Source: Spirochaetales bacterium
Lineage (GTDB): Bacteria; Spirochaetota; Spirochaetia; B11-G9
NCBI GenBank assembly: GCA_027077185.1
Contig: JALTGJ010000275.1
Span: forward strand, 1 to 9,390
DNA length: 9,390 nt
Direction of reading: 5' to 3'
Position 1 is the stretch's first letter, and every line of letters begins with the position of its first letter. The notes under the pieces are model-generated. The model saw nothing but the letters and a program-made list of their open reading frames with translations, was not told the origin of the DNA and did no database searches. The position numbers and the translations under genes are program-made. Of the stretch, positions 1-6,582 are shown piece by piece.

Positions 1-32
1 GTCCATACATGTTTATACCAATAGGACTGTTG

Positions 33-1352
<1,320 letters not shown>

Positions 1353-1372
1353 TTAATTCTTCTTATTTTTAA

Positions 1373-1401
1373 AATATCGTATTTATAAATTAAACAGTCA
1401 A
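1373..1401 (-). promoter_or_regulatory. Candidate sigma-70 type promoter for eno
   Basis: Read on the minus strand, TTGACT (1396-1401) is followed by a 17-base spacer and GATATT (1373-1378), which predicts a start near 1366 and a leader of about 37 bases before the eno ATG. The -35 matches consensus at 5 of 6 positions and the -10 at 4 of 6. It lies at the right distance and in AT-rich DNA. It is a consensus match only. Confidence 0.5.
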
Positions 1402-1418
1402 GTCTGGATTGGGAAAAC

Positions 1419-1448
1419 TTGACCTTTTAATGCTCTCCTCGATACAAT
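1419..1448 (+). promoter_or_regulatory. Candidate promoter for the UPF0158-GNAT gene (possibly also opp)
   Basis: TTGACC (1419-1424), an 18-base spacer and TACAAT (1443-1448) on the plus strand predict a transcript starting near 1455. The leader would be about 185 bases before the ATG at 1640 and would contain the folded stretch 1534-1623. The -35 sits back to back with that of eno. Consensus match only. Confidence 0.4.
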
Positions 1449-1623
1449 TGCCCTTCGATACGATTGCTTTGTATTCCTGGCCGGAGTAGAATACCTGTAT
1501 AAATTTGCAATCACTCAGGGCGCAGTTGTTGTGCAACCCGGTAATCGAGTGTTTTTGCCCTTGTCCTCCGTAGAGACCAGGTCTGGTCTCGAAGGGTGCA
1601 AAAATGTATCGAGATACCGGTTG
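1438..1623. other. G+C-rich, strongly folded intergenic element with competing inverted repeats
   Basis: Most of the gap of more than 300 bases between eno and the next gene is this stretch, which is visibly richer in G+C (about half, judged by eye) than the AT-rich genes around it. Two large pairings can be drawn. Pairing A joins 1438-1446 (CTCGATACA) to 1605-1613 and 1451-1458 (CCCTTCGA) to 1589-1596. Pairing B joins 1534-1536/1538-1543 to 1615-1623, 1545-1548 to 1609-1612, 1552-1557 to 1599-1604, 1558-1562 to 1592-1596, and 1573-1580 (GAGACCAG) to 1583-1590. A and B share bases and exclude each other. Smaller repeats include GTATTC/GAATAC around 1470-1493 and TTGCA/TGCAA at 1505-1535. The element stops 2 bases before the ribosome binding site of the UPF0158-GNAT gene. 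It could be a regulatory leader RNA, a small non-coding RNA, or a short mobile or repeat element. I recognise no known RNA family in it. Confidence 0.55.
1534..1623 (+). repeat. Long imperfect hairpin just upstream of the UPF0158-GNAT ribosome binding site
   Basis: About 32 base pairs in five helices can be drawn: CAA/TTG, CCGGTA/TACCGG, TCGA/TCGA, TTTTTG/CAAAAA plus CCCTT/AAGGG with a 2-base bulge (1597-1598), and a terminal 8-bp stem GAGACCAG/CTGGTCTC. The last two helices are separated by a 10-by-1 internal loop. No run of T follows, so it is not an intrinsic terminator. Its position right before GGGGAGG at 1626-1632 would suit control of translation, but that role is inference. Confidence 0.6.
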
Positions 1624-1625
1624 TC

Positions 1626-1632
1626 GGGGAGG
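1626..1632 (+). promoter_or_regulatory. Shine-Dalgarno deciding the start of the UPF0158-GNAT gene
   Basis: GGGGAGG lies 7 bases before the ATG at 1640. The earlier in-frame ATG at 1604 lies inside the hairpin, has no comparable site, and would add 12 residues that do not resemble the UPF0158 family. Confidence 0.8.
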
Positions 1633-1639
1633 CATTCGT

Positions 1640-2560
1640 ATGGGAAAAATATTATTCCAATTAACACCTGAAATTATTGATATGATTATTTTTGCAATGG
1701 AAAACCAGGCTGATGAGTATTATGTTGATATTAAAACAGGTGATGTTTTATCAGAATCACAGGCTGAAGAAGAATATGATGATGAATATATTAATTCTTT
1801 TACTGTTCCTGTTCCTGATTGGTTTTCTTCTGACGGTTTTCAGTTAATGGAAAGTTTTGTTGCTGCTATGCACAACCCTGTATATGAGGATCAACTTAGA
1901 AAAATATTATCCGCCGGGAAAGGAGCTTTTAGAAACTTCAAGAATACAGTTAAAGAGCATGAATCCTTGACACAGCAGTGGTACCGGCATAAAGAAAATA
2001 TTATGAGCTCCAGGGTAATTGAATGGTATAATTTAAACAGTGAAATACTTAAATACAAGGATATTAATGAGAATACTGATGAAACTGATAATCTTATTTC
2101 CTCGGATTTTATTTTTTTAGAAGGAGACTCAAAATGGCAGGACGTATTCAAAGAAAAATATTCTGAAGCAGTAAATGAAAGTCTTTCCGGGCTCGACTCA
2201 TTTTATGCTGATTATATTATCAGCCGAAATGAATATTATTCCAATTTACCTGGGAATATCCCATTACTTATTTGTGCAGAAACTATTAGTGGTGAATTTG
2301 CAGGTTTTATAAGCGGATATATTTTTAAATCAAATTTAAACCCTTCATCCTTTGCTCTTGCAAATGCTGTATGGGTTGAAAAATTATACCGTGGTCTTGG
2401 TCTTGCCAAATCTTTAATTGATAAATATTTTATACTCGCACAAAAAAATAATGCAGAGAAAATTATCTTTGAACTACCTGAATCCAATTCTGTTCTTAAT
2501 TCCACTCTGGATGCAAGAGATTTGTCAGTTCTATTAACTACCAGAGTAGTAACTCTGTGA
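1640..2560 (+). CDS. UPF0158 domain fused to a GNAT-family N-acetyltransferase; C-terminus probably frameshifted
   Basis: The protein has 306 residues from the ATG at 1640. Residues 1 to about 140 match the uncharacterised UPF0158 family as I know it: a D-x-x-TG-like turn (DIKTGDV, 30-36), a PVPDW/FQLMESF stretch (57-73), GKGAFRNFK (93-101), QQWYRHKE (112-119) and RVIEWY (125-130). Residues from about 155 on look like a GNAT domain: strand AGFISGYIF (221-229), then VWVEKLYRGLGLAKSL (244-259), where RGLGLA is the acetyl-CoA pyrophosphate loop. A GNAT enzyme moves acetyl from acetyl-CoA to an amine; the substrate here is unknown, as is the role of UPF0158. The tail after about residue 288 stops looking like GNAT and ends at 2560, while another frame continues the fold to 2634. 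The frame shown may therefore be broken, read by frameshifting, or affected by a sequence error. It lies on the same strand as oppA and may be co-transcribed with it. No signal peptide or membrane helix is seen. Confidence 0.85.
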   Translation: MGKILFQLTPEIIDMIIFAMENQADEYYVDIKTGDVLSESQAEEEYDDEYINSFTVPVPDWFSSDGFQLMESFVAAMHNPVYEDQLRKILSAGKGAFRNFKNTVKEHESLTQQWYRHKENIMSSRVIEWYNLNSEILKYKDINENTDETDNLISSDFIFLEGDSKWQDVFKEKYSEAVNESLSGLDSFYADYIISRNEYYSNLPGNIPLLICAETISGEFAGFISGYIFKSNLNPSSFALANAVWVEKLYRGLGLAKSLIDKYFILAQKNNAEKIIFELPESNSVLNSTLDARDLSVLLTTRVVTL

Positions 2561-2634
2561 ATTATGTGATTATTTTAACAAATGATCAAAATTTAGTTGC
2601 ATGTCATCCTTTAATAGTTTACAATTCCTGTTAA
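2500..2634 (+). other. Out-of-frame continuation of the GNAT domain (frameshift candidate)
   Basis: The frame offset by +2 from the UPF0158-GNAT gene is open from 2500 to the TAA at 2632-2634. It encodes a stretch like the end of a GNAT domain: GCKRFVSSINYQ, then NYVIILTNDQ and CHPLIVYNS, with alternating strand-like hydrophobics and a 'GxKRF' turn where GNAT proteins usually have 'GF'. The crossover would lie near 2500-2514. The restored protein would end 24 bases before the oppA ATG. It is too short and starts too abruptly to be an independent gene. The coding look is judged by eye, not by a computed alignment. Confidence 0.6.
2597..2625 (+). promoter_or_regulatory. Weak candidate promoter for oppA
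   Basis: TTGCAT (2597-2602), a 17-base spacer and TACAAT (2620-2625) predict a start near 2632 and a short leader before oppA. The spacing is ideal and the boxes are acceptable. If the GNAT frame really continues to 2634, this site lies inside coding sequence, which makes it less secure. Confidence 0.35.
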
Positions 2635-2658
2635 TATAATTTCATTAAAGGAGAAAAT

Positions 2659-4251
2659 ATGAAAAAATTATTAATCGCAGTATTAATGATTGCTGTTGCT
2701 TTCTCAGTGTTTGCTGGTGGTAACAAGGATAACTCAACGGCAGCTGCTGCTGCAGAACCGGTTGTATTTAGTTTTAATAATGGAACTGAACCTCAGTCCC
2801 TGGACCCTGGAAACATCGAAGGTGTTCCGGAACATAGATTATACATGGCACTTTTTGAAGGTCTTGTAAGTTATGATCCTGCAACCCTCGATCCTAAACC
2901 GGGTCTTGCTGAAAGCTGGACTATTTCTGATGATGGTCTTACTTATACATTTAAACTTAGAAAATCCAACTGGTCGGATGGGACTCCTATAACAGCTCAG
3001 ACAGTTGTAGACTCATGGCTTAGATTTTTAAGCCCCGAATTGGCTGCAGTTTATGCATATCTTCCAGGTATGATTATTAAGGGTGCAAATGATTACAACT
3101 CCGGTAAAGCCGGACCTGAATCTGTAGCAATTCGAGCTTTGGATGACTATACCTTTCAGTTTGAATTAACTGGACCAGCTCCTTACGCTCTTGGTATGTT
3201 AACACACTATGCTTTTGCAGTAGTTCCTATGCATGTTATTGAAAAATTTGGTGACAAATGGACAATGCCGGAAAATTTTGTAAGCAATGGTCCTTACAAG
3301 CTTACCAGCTGGGAACCACACGAAAAAATAGTTATGGAAAAAAGCGATACATACTGGGATAAAGACGCAGTTAAAATTGATAAAATTATTGCATATCCTA
3401 TTGAAGATGAAAATACAGCTCTTAACATGTACAAACAGGGTGATCTTGACTGGGTAATGACAGTACCGGATGCTCAGCTTGATCAGATGAAACTTGATCC
3501 TACATATGTAACAAACCCAACTTTTATTACCTACTACTATGAATTTAATACAACAAAAGCTCCATGGAACAATCCTGATGTAAGAAAAGCTCTTGCAATG
3601 GCAATTGACAGACAGGAACTTGTAGACAAAGTTACCCGTGGAGGTCAGTTCCCTGCATATGGTTTAACTCCTCCTCTTGCCAATTATCCAAAGGTAGTTG
3701 CGTTTAAGGAAGATTTTGATGCAGCAAAGGCTCTTCTTGCAAAAGCAGGCTTTCCTGATGGAAAGGGATTTCCGAAAGCAACTATTCTTTATAATACTTC
3801 TGAAGGTCATAAGAAGATTGCAGAATATGTACAGCAGAAATGGAAAGAAGTTCTTAATATTGATGTGGATATTGAAAATCAGGAATGGGCAACTTATCTT
3901 GATAACAGACAGAATCAGAATTTTGATATTGCCAGAGCAGGTTGGCAGGGTGATTATATAGATCCTAATACTTTCTTAACAGATCTTTTATACTCAACAG
4001 CAGGTAACAATGATGGTCGATTTAATGATCCAAAGTATGATGCTCTACTGGATAAGGCTGCAACAATGCCCGAAAGTAAAGCAAGATACGATGTACTTCG
4101 TCAGGCTGAGGAAATTGCAATTGGTCAGGATATGGCTATTATTCCATTCTACTATTATTCCACAGCAAACTGGATTGATACAAATGTATGGGGCGGTTGG
4201 ACTCCAACAATTCTCGATGTACATCCCTGGAAAGGTATGTTCAAAAAATAA
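2659..4251 (+). CDS. oppA: Oligopeptide ABC transporter, periplasmic substrate-binding protein
   Basis: Member of the SBP_bac_5 (cluster C, OppA/DppA) family, 530 residues, the usual size. It captures peptides outside the inner membrane and delivers them to OppBC. The first 19 residues are a signal peptide: a Lys-Lys start, a hydrophobic core LLIAVLMIAVAF, and a likely signal-peptidase I cut after VFA. There is no Cys near the cut, so it should be a soluble periplasmic protein rather than a lipoprotein. Family marks include LAESW..SDDGLTYTF (about 83-98), WSDGTPITA (105-113), SNGPYKL (209-215), a WNNPDVRKALAMAIDR stretch in the middle, and a C-terminal D-x-HPWKGM ending typical of OppA. The start is fixed by AAAGGAG (2647-2653), 5 bases before the ATG. 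It is followed by a terminator-like stem-loop and then oppBCDF. OppA rather than DppA is a best guess; ligand specificity cannot be read from the sequence. Confidence 0.95.
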   Translation: MKKLLIAVLMIAVAFSVFAGGNKDNSTAAAAAEPVVFSFNNGTEPQSLDPGNIEGVPEHRLYMALFEGLVSYDPATLDPKPGLAESWTISDDGLTYTFKLRKSNWSDGTPITAQTVVDSWLRFLSPELAAVYAYLPGMIIKGANDYNSGKAGPESVAIRALDDYTFQFELTGPAPYALGMLTHYAFAVVPMHVIEKFGDKWTMPENFVSNGPYKLTSWEPHEKIVMEKSDTYWDKDAVKIDKIIAYPIEDENTALNMYKQGDLDWVMTVPDAQLDQMKLDPTYVTNPTFITYYYEFNTTKAPWNNPDVRKALAMAIDRQELVDKVTRGGQFPAYGLTPPLANYPKVVAFKEDFDAAKALLAKAGFPDGKGFPKATILYNTSEGHKKIAEYVQQKWKEVLNIDVDIENQEWATYLDNRQNQNFDIARAGWQGDYIDPNTFLTDLLYSTAGNNDGRFNDPKYDALLDKAATMPESKARYDVLRQAEEIAIGQDMAIIPFYYYSTANWIDTNVWGGWTPTILDVHPWKGMFKK

Positions 4252-4269
4252 AGCTTATTTGTAAGCCAC

Positions 4270-4299
4270 AAGCTGCCCTGTTTAAAGGGCAGCTTTTTT
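4270..4299 (+). terminator. Intrinsic terminator/attenuator after oppA
   Basis: A perfect 10-bp stem, AAGCTGCCCT (4270-4279) with AGGGCAGCTT (4286-4295), has a 6-base loop and runs into a T tract (4294-4299). It begins 18 bases after the oppA stop codon. In peptide permease operons such a site commonly leaves most transcripts ending after the binding-protein gene, with some read-through. Confidence 0.85.
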
Positions 4300-4303
4300 A
4301 ATA

Positions 4304-4357
4304 GAGCCGCTTTAAAAACAATAACTGATTACCCTGAAAAGGGATTCTAAGCGGCTC
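4304..4357 (+). repeat. Second stem-loop in the oppA-oppB gap, with an inner GAAA hairpin
   Basis: GAGCCGCTT (4304-4312) pairs perfectly with AAGCGGCTC (4349-4357). The enclosed loop carries a small hairpin CCCT-GAAA-AGGG (4332-4343) with a GNRA-type tetraloop. No T tract follows. A role in stabilising the oppA transcript is possible but inferred. Confidence 0.6.
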
Positions 4358-4364
4358 AAAATGC

Positions 4365-4401
4365 AGGAAATTGTAAAACTCTTCGAGTTTTGTAATTTCC
4401 T
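4365..4401 (+). repeat. Third stem-loop in the oppA-oppB gap, 17-bp stem
   Basis: Bases 4365-4381 pair with 4385-4401 along 17 positions, with only two G-U wobbles as RNA (GT opposite GT) and a TTC loop. There is no T run after the stem, so it is not a standard terminator. A smaller palindrome, GTAATT-AAA-AATTAC, follows at 4411-4425. Together with the two structures before it, this gives a row of hairpins between oppA and oppB. Confidence 0.6.
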
Positions 4402-4446
4402 TAATAAAAAGTAATTAAAAATTACGTTTTAGATATATTTGATATA

Positions 4447-4475
4447 TTGAAAAACTGATGTCTTAAATATATTAT
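4447..4475 (+). promoter_or_regulatory. Candidate internal promoter for oppBCDF
   Basis: TTGAAA (4447-4452), a 17-base spacer and TATTAT (4470-4475) form a good sigma-70 type match. It predicts a start near 4482, about 40 bases before the oppB ATG. It would let oppBCDF be made independently of read-through from oppA. Confidence 0.5.
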
Positions 4476-4479
4476 GTGT

Positions 4480-4492
4480 TGTAAAGTTTACA
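4480..4492. promoter_or_regulatory. Operator-like palindrome TGTAAA-G-TTTACA
   Basis: A perfect 6-bp inverted repeat around a single G sits at the predicted transcription start of oppBCDF. The half-site GTTTACA also occurs at 2617-2623 just before oppA. The position suits a repressor site, but in AT-rich DNA such a palindrome can be chance. Confidence 0.25.
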
Positions 4493-4523
4493 TTTAATCA
4501 TTTTCCAATAAAAGAGGTTTTTG

Positions 4524-5450
4524 ATGTCAAAATATATACTTCGTAGAGCCCTGGGGCTTATACCAACGATGTTTATAATAGTTACAATCTGTTTCTTTTT
4601 TATCAGATTGGCTCCAGGTGGACCCTTCTCAAGAGAGAAGAAAATTGATCCGCAAATTTTAAAAAATATACAAGCCAAGTATCATATGGATGAGCCCATT
4701 CTTGTGCAGTATGTCAGATATCTTGGAGAGGTGGTCAGAGGAGATTTGGGTCCTTCTTATAAGTATAAAGACTATGATGTTAATTATTTTATTAAAAAAA
4801 GTCTTCCCAGATCTTTACTTTTAGGGACACTTGCTCTGTTGATTGCTGTTGTAATGGGTATGGGTGCTGGCATGTTATCTTCTCTTCGGCAGAATACCTG
4901 GGTTGATTATTTGTCTATGTCCGTTGCTGTTGTTGGTATTTCTGTTCCACTTTTTGTAATAGGCCCGGTACTGATGTATATCTTTGCCATAAAAATGAAT
5001 ATTCTGCCTACATCCGGATGGATAGATGAACAGGGCTTTAAAGCTTTAATAATGCCTGTAATTACTCTTTCTCTTCCATACTTTGCAACAGTTGCCAGGC
5101 TTTCCAGGGCGAGTTTTCTTGAATCCCTTAGATCCGACTATGTTCGAACTGCCAGAGCCAAGGGATTAAAAACTTCTGTTATAATGTTTAAGCATGTTCT
5201 AAAAGGTGCTTCTCTTCCTGTTGTAAGTTATTTGGGGCCTGCTTTTTCGGGTATTATAACCGGGTCTATTGTAATCGAGCAGATCTTTAGAATACCGGGT
5301 ATTGGTCATCATTTTATACAATCAGCCTTTAACAGGGACTATACAATGATATTGGGAACAGTAATAGTATATTCCCTTATTCTGGTATTGATGAACTTTT
5401 TGGTGGATGTCCTTTATGGCTTTCTCGATCCCCGAATATCATACAAGTAA
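4524..5450 (+). CDS. oppB: Oligopeptide ABC transporter, permease subunit OppB
   Basis: Inner-membrane permease of the binding-protein-dependent transport (BPD_transp_1) family, 308 residues, close to E. coli OppB in length. The N-terminus YILRRALGLIPTMFIIV is the first helix, followed by the RLAPGGPF motif typical of OppB/DppB. Hydrophobic segments lie near 9-29, 98-119, 131-157, 173-193, 235-256 and 276-297. The cytoplasmic coupling loop with the EAA-type motif is DYVRTARAKGL (205-215), which contacts an ATPase subunit. It ends with the family's LDPRI. The start is the ATG at 4524, 6 bases after AAAGAGG (4511-4517); the in-frame TTG at 4521 would be only 3 bases from that site. It is the first gene of a tight cluster with oppC, oppD and oppF. 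Confidence 0.95.
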   Translation: MSKYILRRALGLIPTMFIIVTICFFFIRLAPGGPFSREKKIDPQILKNIQAKYHMDEPILVQYVRYLGEVVRGDLGPSYKYKDYDVNYFIKKSLPRSLLLGTLALLIAVVMGMGAGMLSSLRQNTWVDYLSMSVAVVGISVPLFVIGPVLMYIFAIKMNILPTSGWIDEQGFKALIMPVITLSLPYFATVARLSRASFLESLRSDYVRTARAKGLKTSVIMFKHVLKGASLPVVSYLGPAFSGIITGSIVIEQIFRIPGIGHHFIQSAFNRDYTMILGTVIVYSLILVLMNFLVDVLYGFLDPRISYK

Positions 5451-5461
5451 AGGAGCTGATG

Positions 5462-6565
5462 ATGTCGAATCCAACAATAAATACAACAGTAAAAAATACC
5501 AATACGGTTCTTAATGAATTTAATCAGCCTGTTAATGGTGTTAGTTTATGGCAGGATGCATGGAGAAGGCTTAAGAAAAATCATATGGCAATGGCTGCCC
5601 TGGTAATGATAATCTTTTATGCTGTCATATCTCTTTCTGCACCTATCCTCCCTATTCATTCCTATAAGCAGCAGGTTCTTGAGCATCAATTTTTACCGCC
5701 TTCTACAAGACCTGCTGGTGAGCTTATGTATGAAAGACAGAATTATTTATTACGTGCTATGGCAAAGAAAGAAGGTCGTTCAAAGTTAAATGCAGTTGAA
5801 TTAAAAAAATTATCAGATCTGAAAGCCAGTATAGATACTGAGAAAAAAGTGCTTCTTACTGGTAAGGAAGTTCTTGTTCATCACAGGGTTTATTTACTTG
5901 GTACCGATTCTTTAGGAAGGGATGTTCTGGCACGAATAATTTATGGAGGTCAGGTATCTATACTTATTGGTCTTCTGGGAGCACTAACTGCAGTATTGAT
6001 CGGTGTAGTTTATGGAGCCTTTTCCGGATACATAGGTGGTACATTAGACTCTTTGATGATGCGCTTTGTTGATATTATGTATTCTCTTCCATATATGCTG
6101 CTTGTTATTATCTTTATGGCTGTTTTTGGCAGAGCTATGTCAAATCTCTTTTTTGCCCTGGCTTTTGTAAGTTGGCTGACCATAGCAAGGGTTGTAAGAG
6201 GGCAGATAATGTCTCTTAAAAATTCAGAATATGTGGAAGCCGCCAGATCCAGTGGAGCCGGAACAGTACGAATTGTATTTCGTCATCTTATTCCTAATAC
6301 AGCAGGTGTAATTATTGTATATACAACTTTACTTGTTCCATCCTTTATTATGCTTGAAGCGTTTCTGTCCTTTCTGGGACTTGGTGTTCAGGCTCCTTTT
6401 GCTTCCTGGGGAGTTCTAATCCAGGATGGTGTTTATGCAATGACAACCTATCCCTGGCTGTTGTGGTTTCCTGCTGCTGCAATGACTCTTTTTCTGTTTT
6501 CAATGAACTTTCTTGGAGATGGTCTTAGAGATGCACTGGATCCCCAGAGTAAGAATAAACTATAA
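5462..6565 (+). CDS. oppC: Oligopeptide ABC transporter, permease subunit OppC, with enlarged first external loop
   Basis: Second channel subunit, paired with OppB. It has 367 residues, against about 300 for E. coli OppC. After an N-terminal cytoplasmic tail with WQDAWRRLKKN (30-40) and a first helix (about 44-62) comes a long hydrophilic stretch (63-145) rich in Lys and Glu. The family motif LLGTDSLGRDVLARIIYGG (145-163) then follows, so the extra length is in the first extracytoplasmic loop. Later helices lie near 166-189, 205-224, 228-243, 281-300 and 334-353. The coupling loop is EYVEAARSSGA (256-266). Two adjacent ATGs exist (5459 and 5462); AAAGGAG (5449-5455), which overlaps the oppB stop codon, is 6 bases from the second and only 3 from the first, so 5462 is preferred. 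Translation is probably coupled to oppB. Confidence 0.94.
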   Translation: MSNPTINTTVKNTNTVLNEFNQPVNGVSLWQDAWRRLKKNHMAMAALVMIIFYAVISLSAPILPIHSYKQQVLEHQFLPPSTRPAGELMYERQNYLLRAMAKKEGRSKLNAVELKKLSDLKASIDTEKKVLLTGKEVLVHHRVYLLGTDSLGRDVLARIIYGGQVSILIGLLGALTAVLIGVVYGAFSGYIGGTLDSLMMRFVDIMYSLPYMLLVIIFMAVFGRAMSNLFFALAFVSWLTIARVVRGQIMSLKNSEYVEAARSSGAGTVRIVFRHLIPNTAGVIIVYTTLLVPSFIMLEAFLSFLGLGVQAPFASWGVLIQDGVYAMTTYPWLLWFPAAAMTLFLFSMNFLGDGLRDALDPQSKNKL

Positions 6566-6569
6566 AGAT

Positions 6570-6573
6570 GGAG
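6570..6573 (+). promoter_or_regulatory. Shine-Dalgarno deciding the oppD start
   Basis: GGAG lies 9 bases before the ATG at 6583. The upstream in-frame ATG at 6568 is only 2 bases after the oppC stop and has no purine-rich site at a working distance. Confidence 0.6.
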
Positions 6574-6582
6574 AATCCTAAT

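Noticed and set aside
1..32. Possible terminator or stem-loop at the left edge
   Set aside because: Only a 4-bp GTCC/GGAC pairing is visible and the window ends, so nothing can be supported.
1534..1623. Integron attC recombination site just before the acetyltransferase gene
   Set aside because: Length, hairpin shape and position before a GNAT gene fit, and the ends read CAAC...GTTG. But the core sites do not match RYYYAAC/GTTRRRY, no integrase is present, and there is no second site after the gene.
1390..1635. Minus-strand 81-codon open frame across the folded gap
   Set aside because: It spans the hairpins, has no Shine-Dalgarno or recognisable domain, and is probably open because the segment is G+C-rich. 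I cannot exclude a degraded gene remnant; a BLASTP hit would reverse this.
1604..1639. Earlier in-frame ATG at 1604 for the UPF0158-GNAT gene
   Set aside because: It lies within the hairpin, has no ribosome binding site, and adds residues unlike the family; the ATG at 1640 has GGGGAGG at 7 bases.
2618..2640. TTTACA...TATAAT as the oppA promoter
   Set aside because: The -10 is a perfect consensus, but the spacer is only 11 bases. TTGCAT/TACAAT with 17 bases was preferred; the TATAAT could still act with another -35.
6568..6582. ATG at 6568 as the oppD start
   Set aside because: No ribosome binding site, only 2 bases from the oppC stop; the ATG at 6583 has GGAG 9 bases upstream and gives a normal N-terminus.
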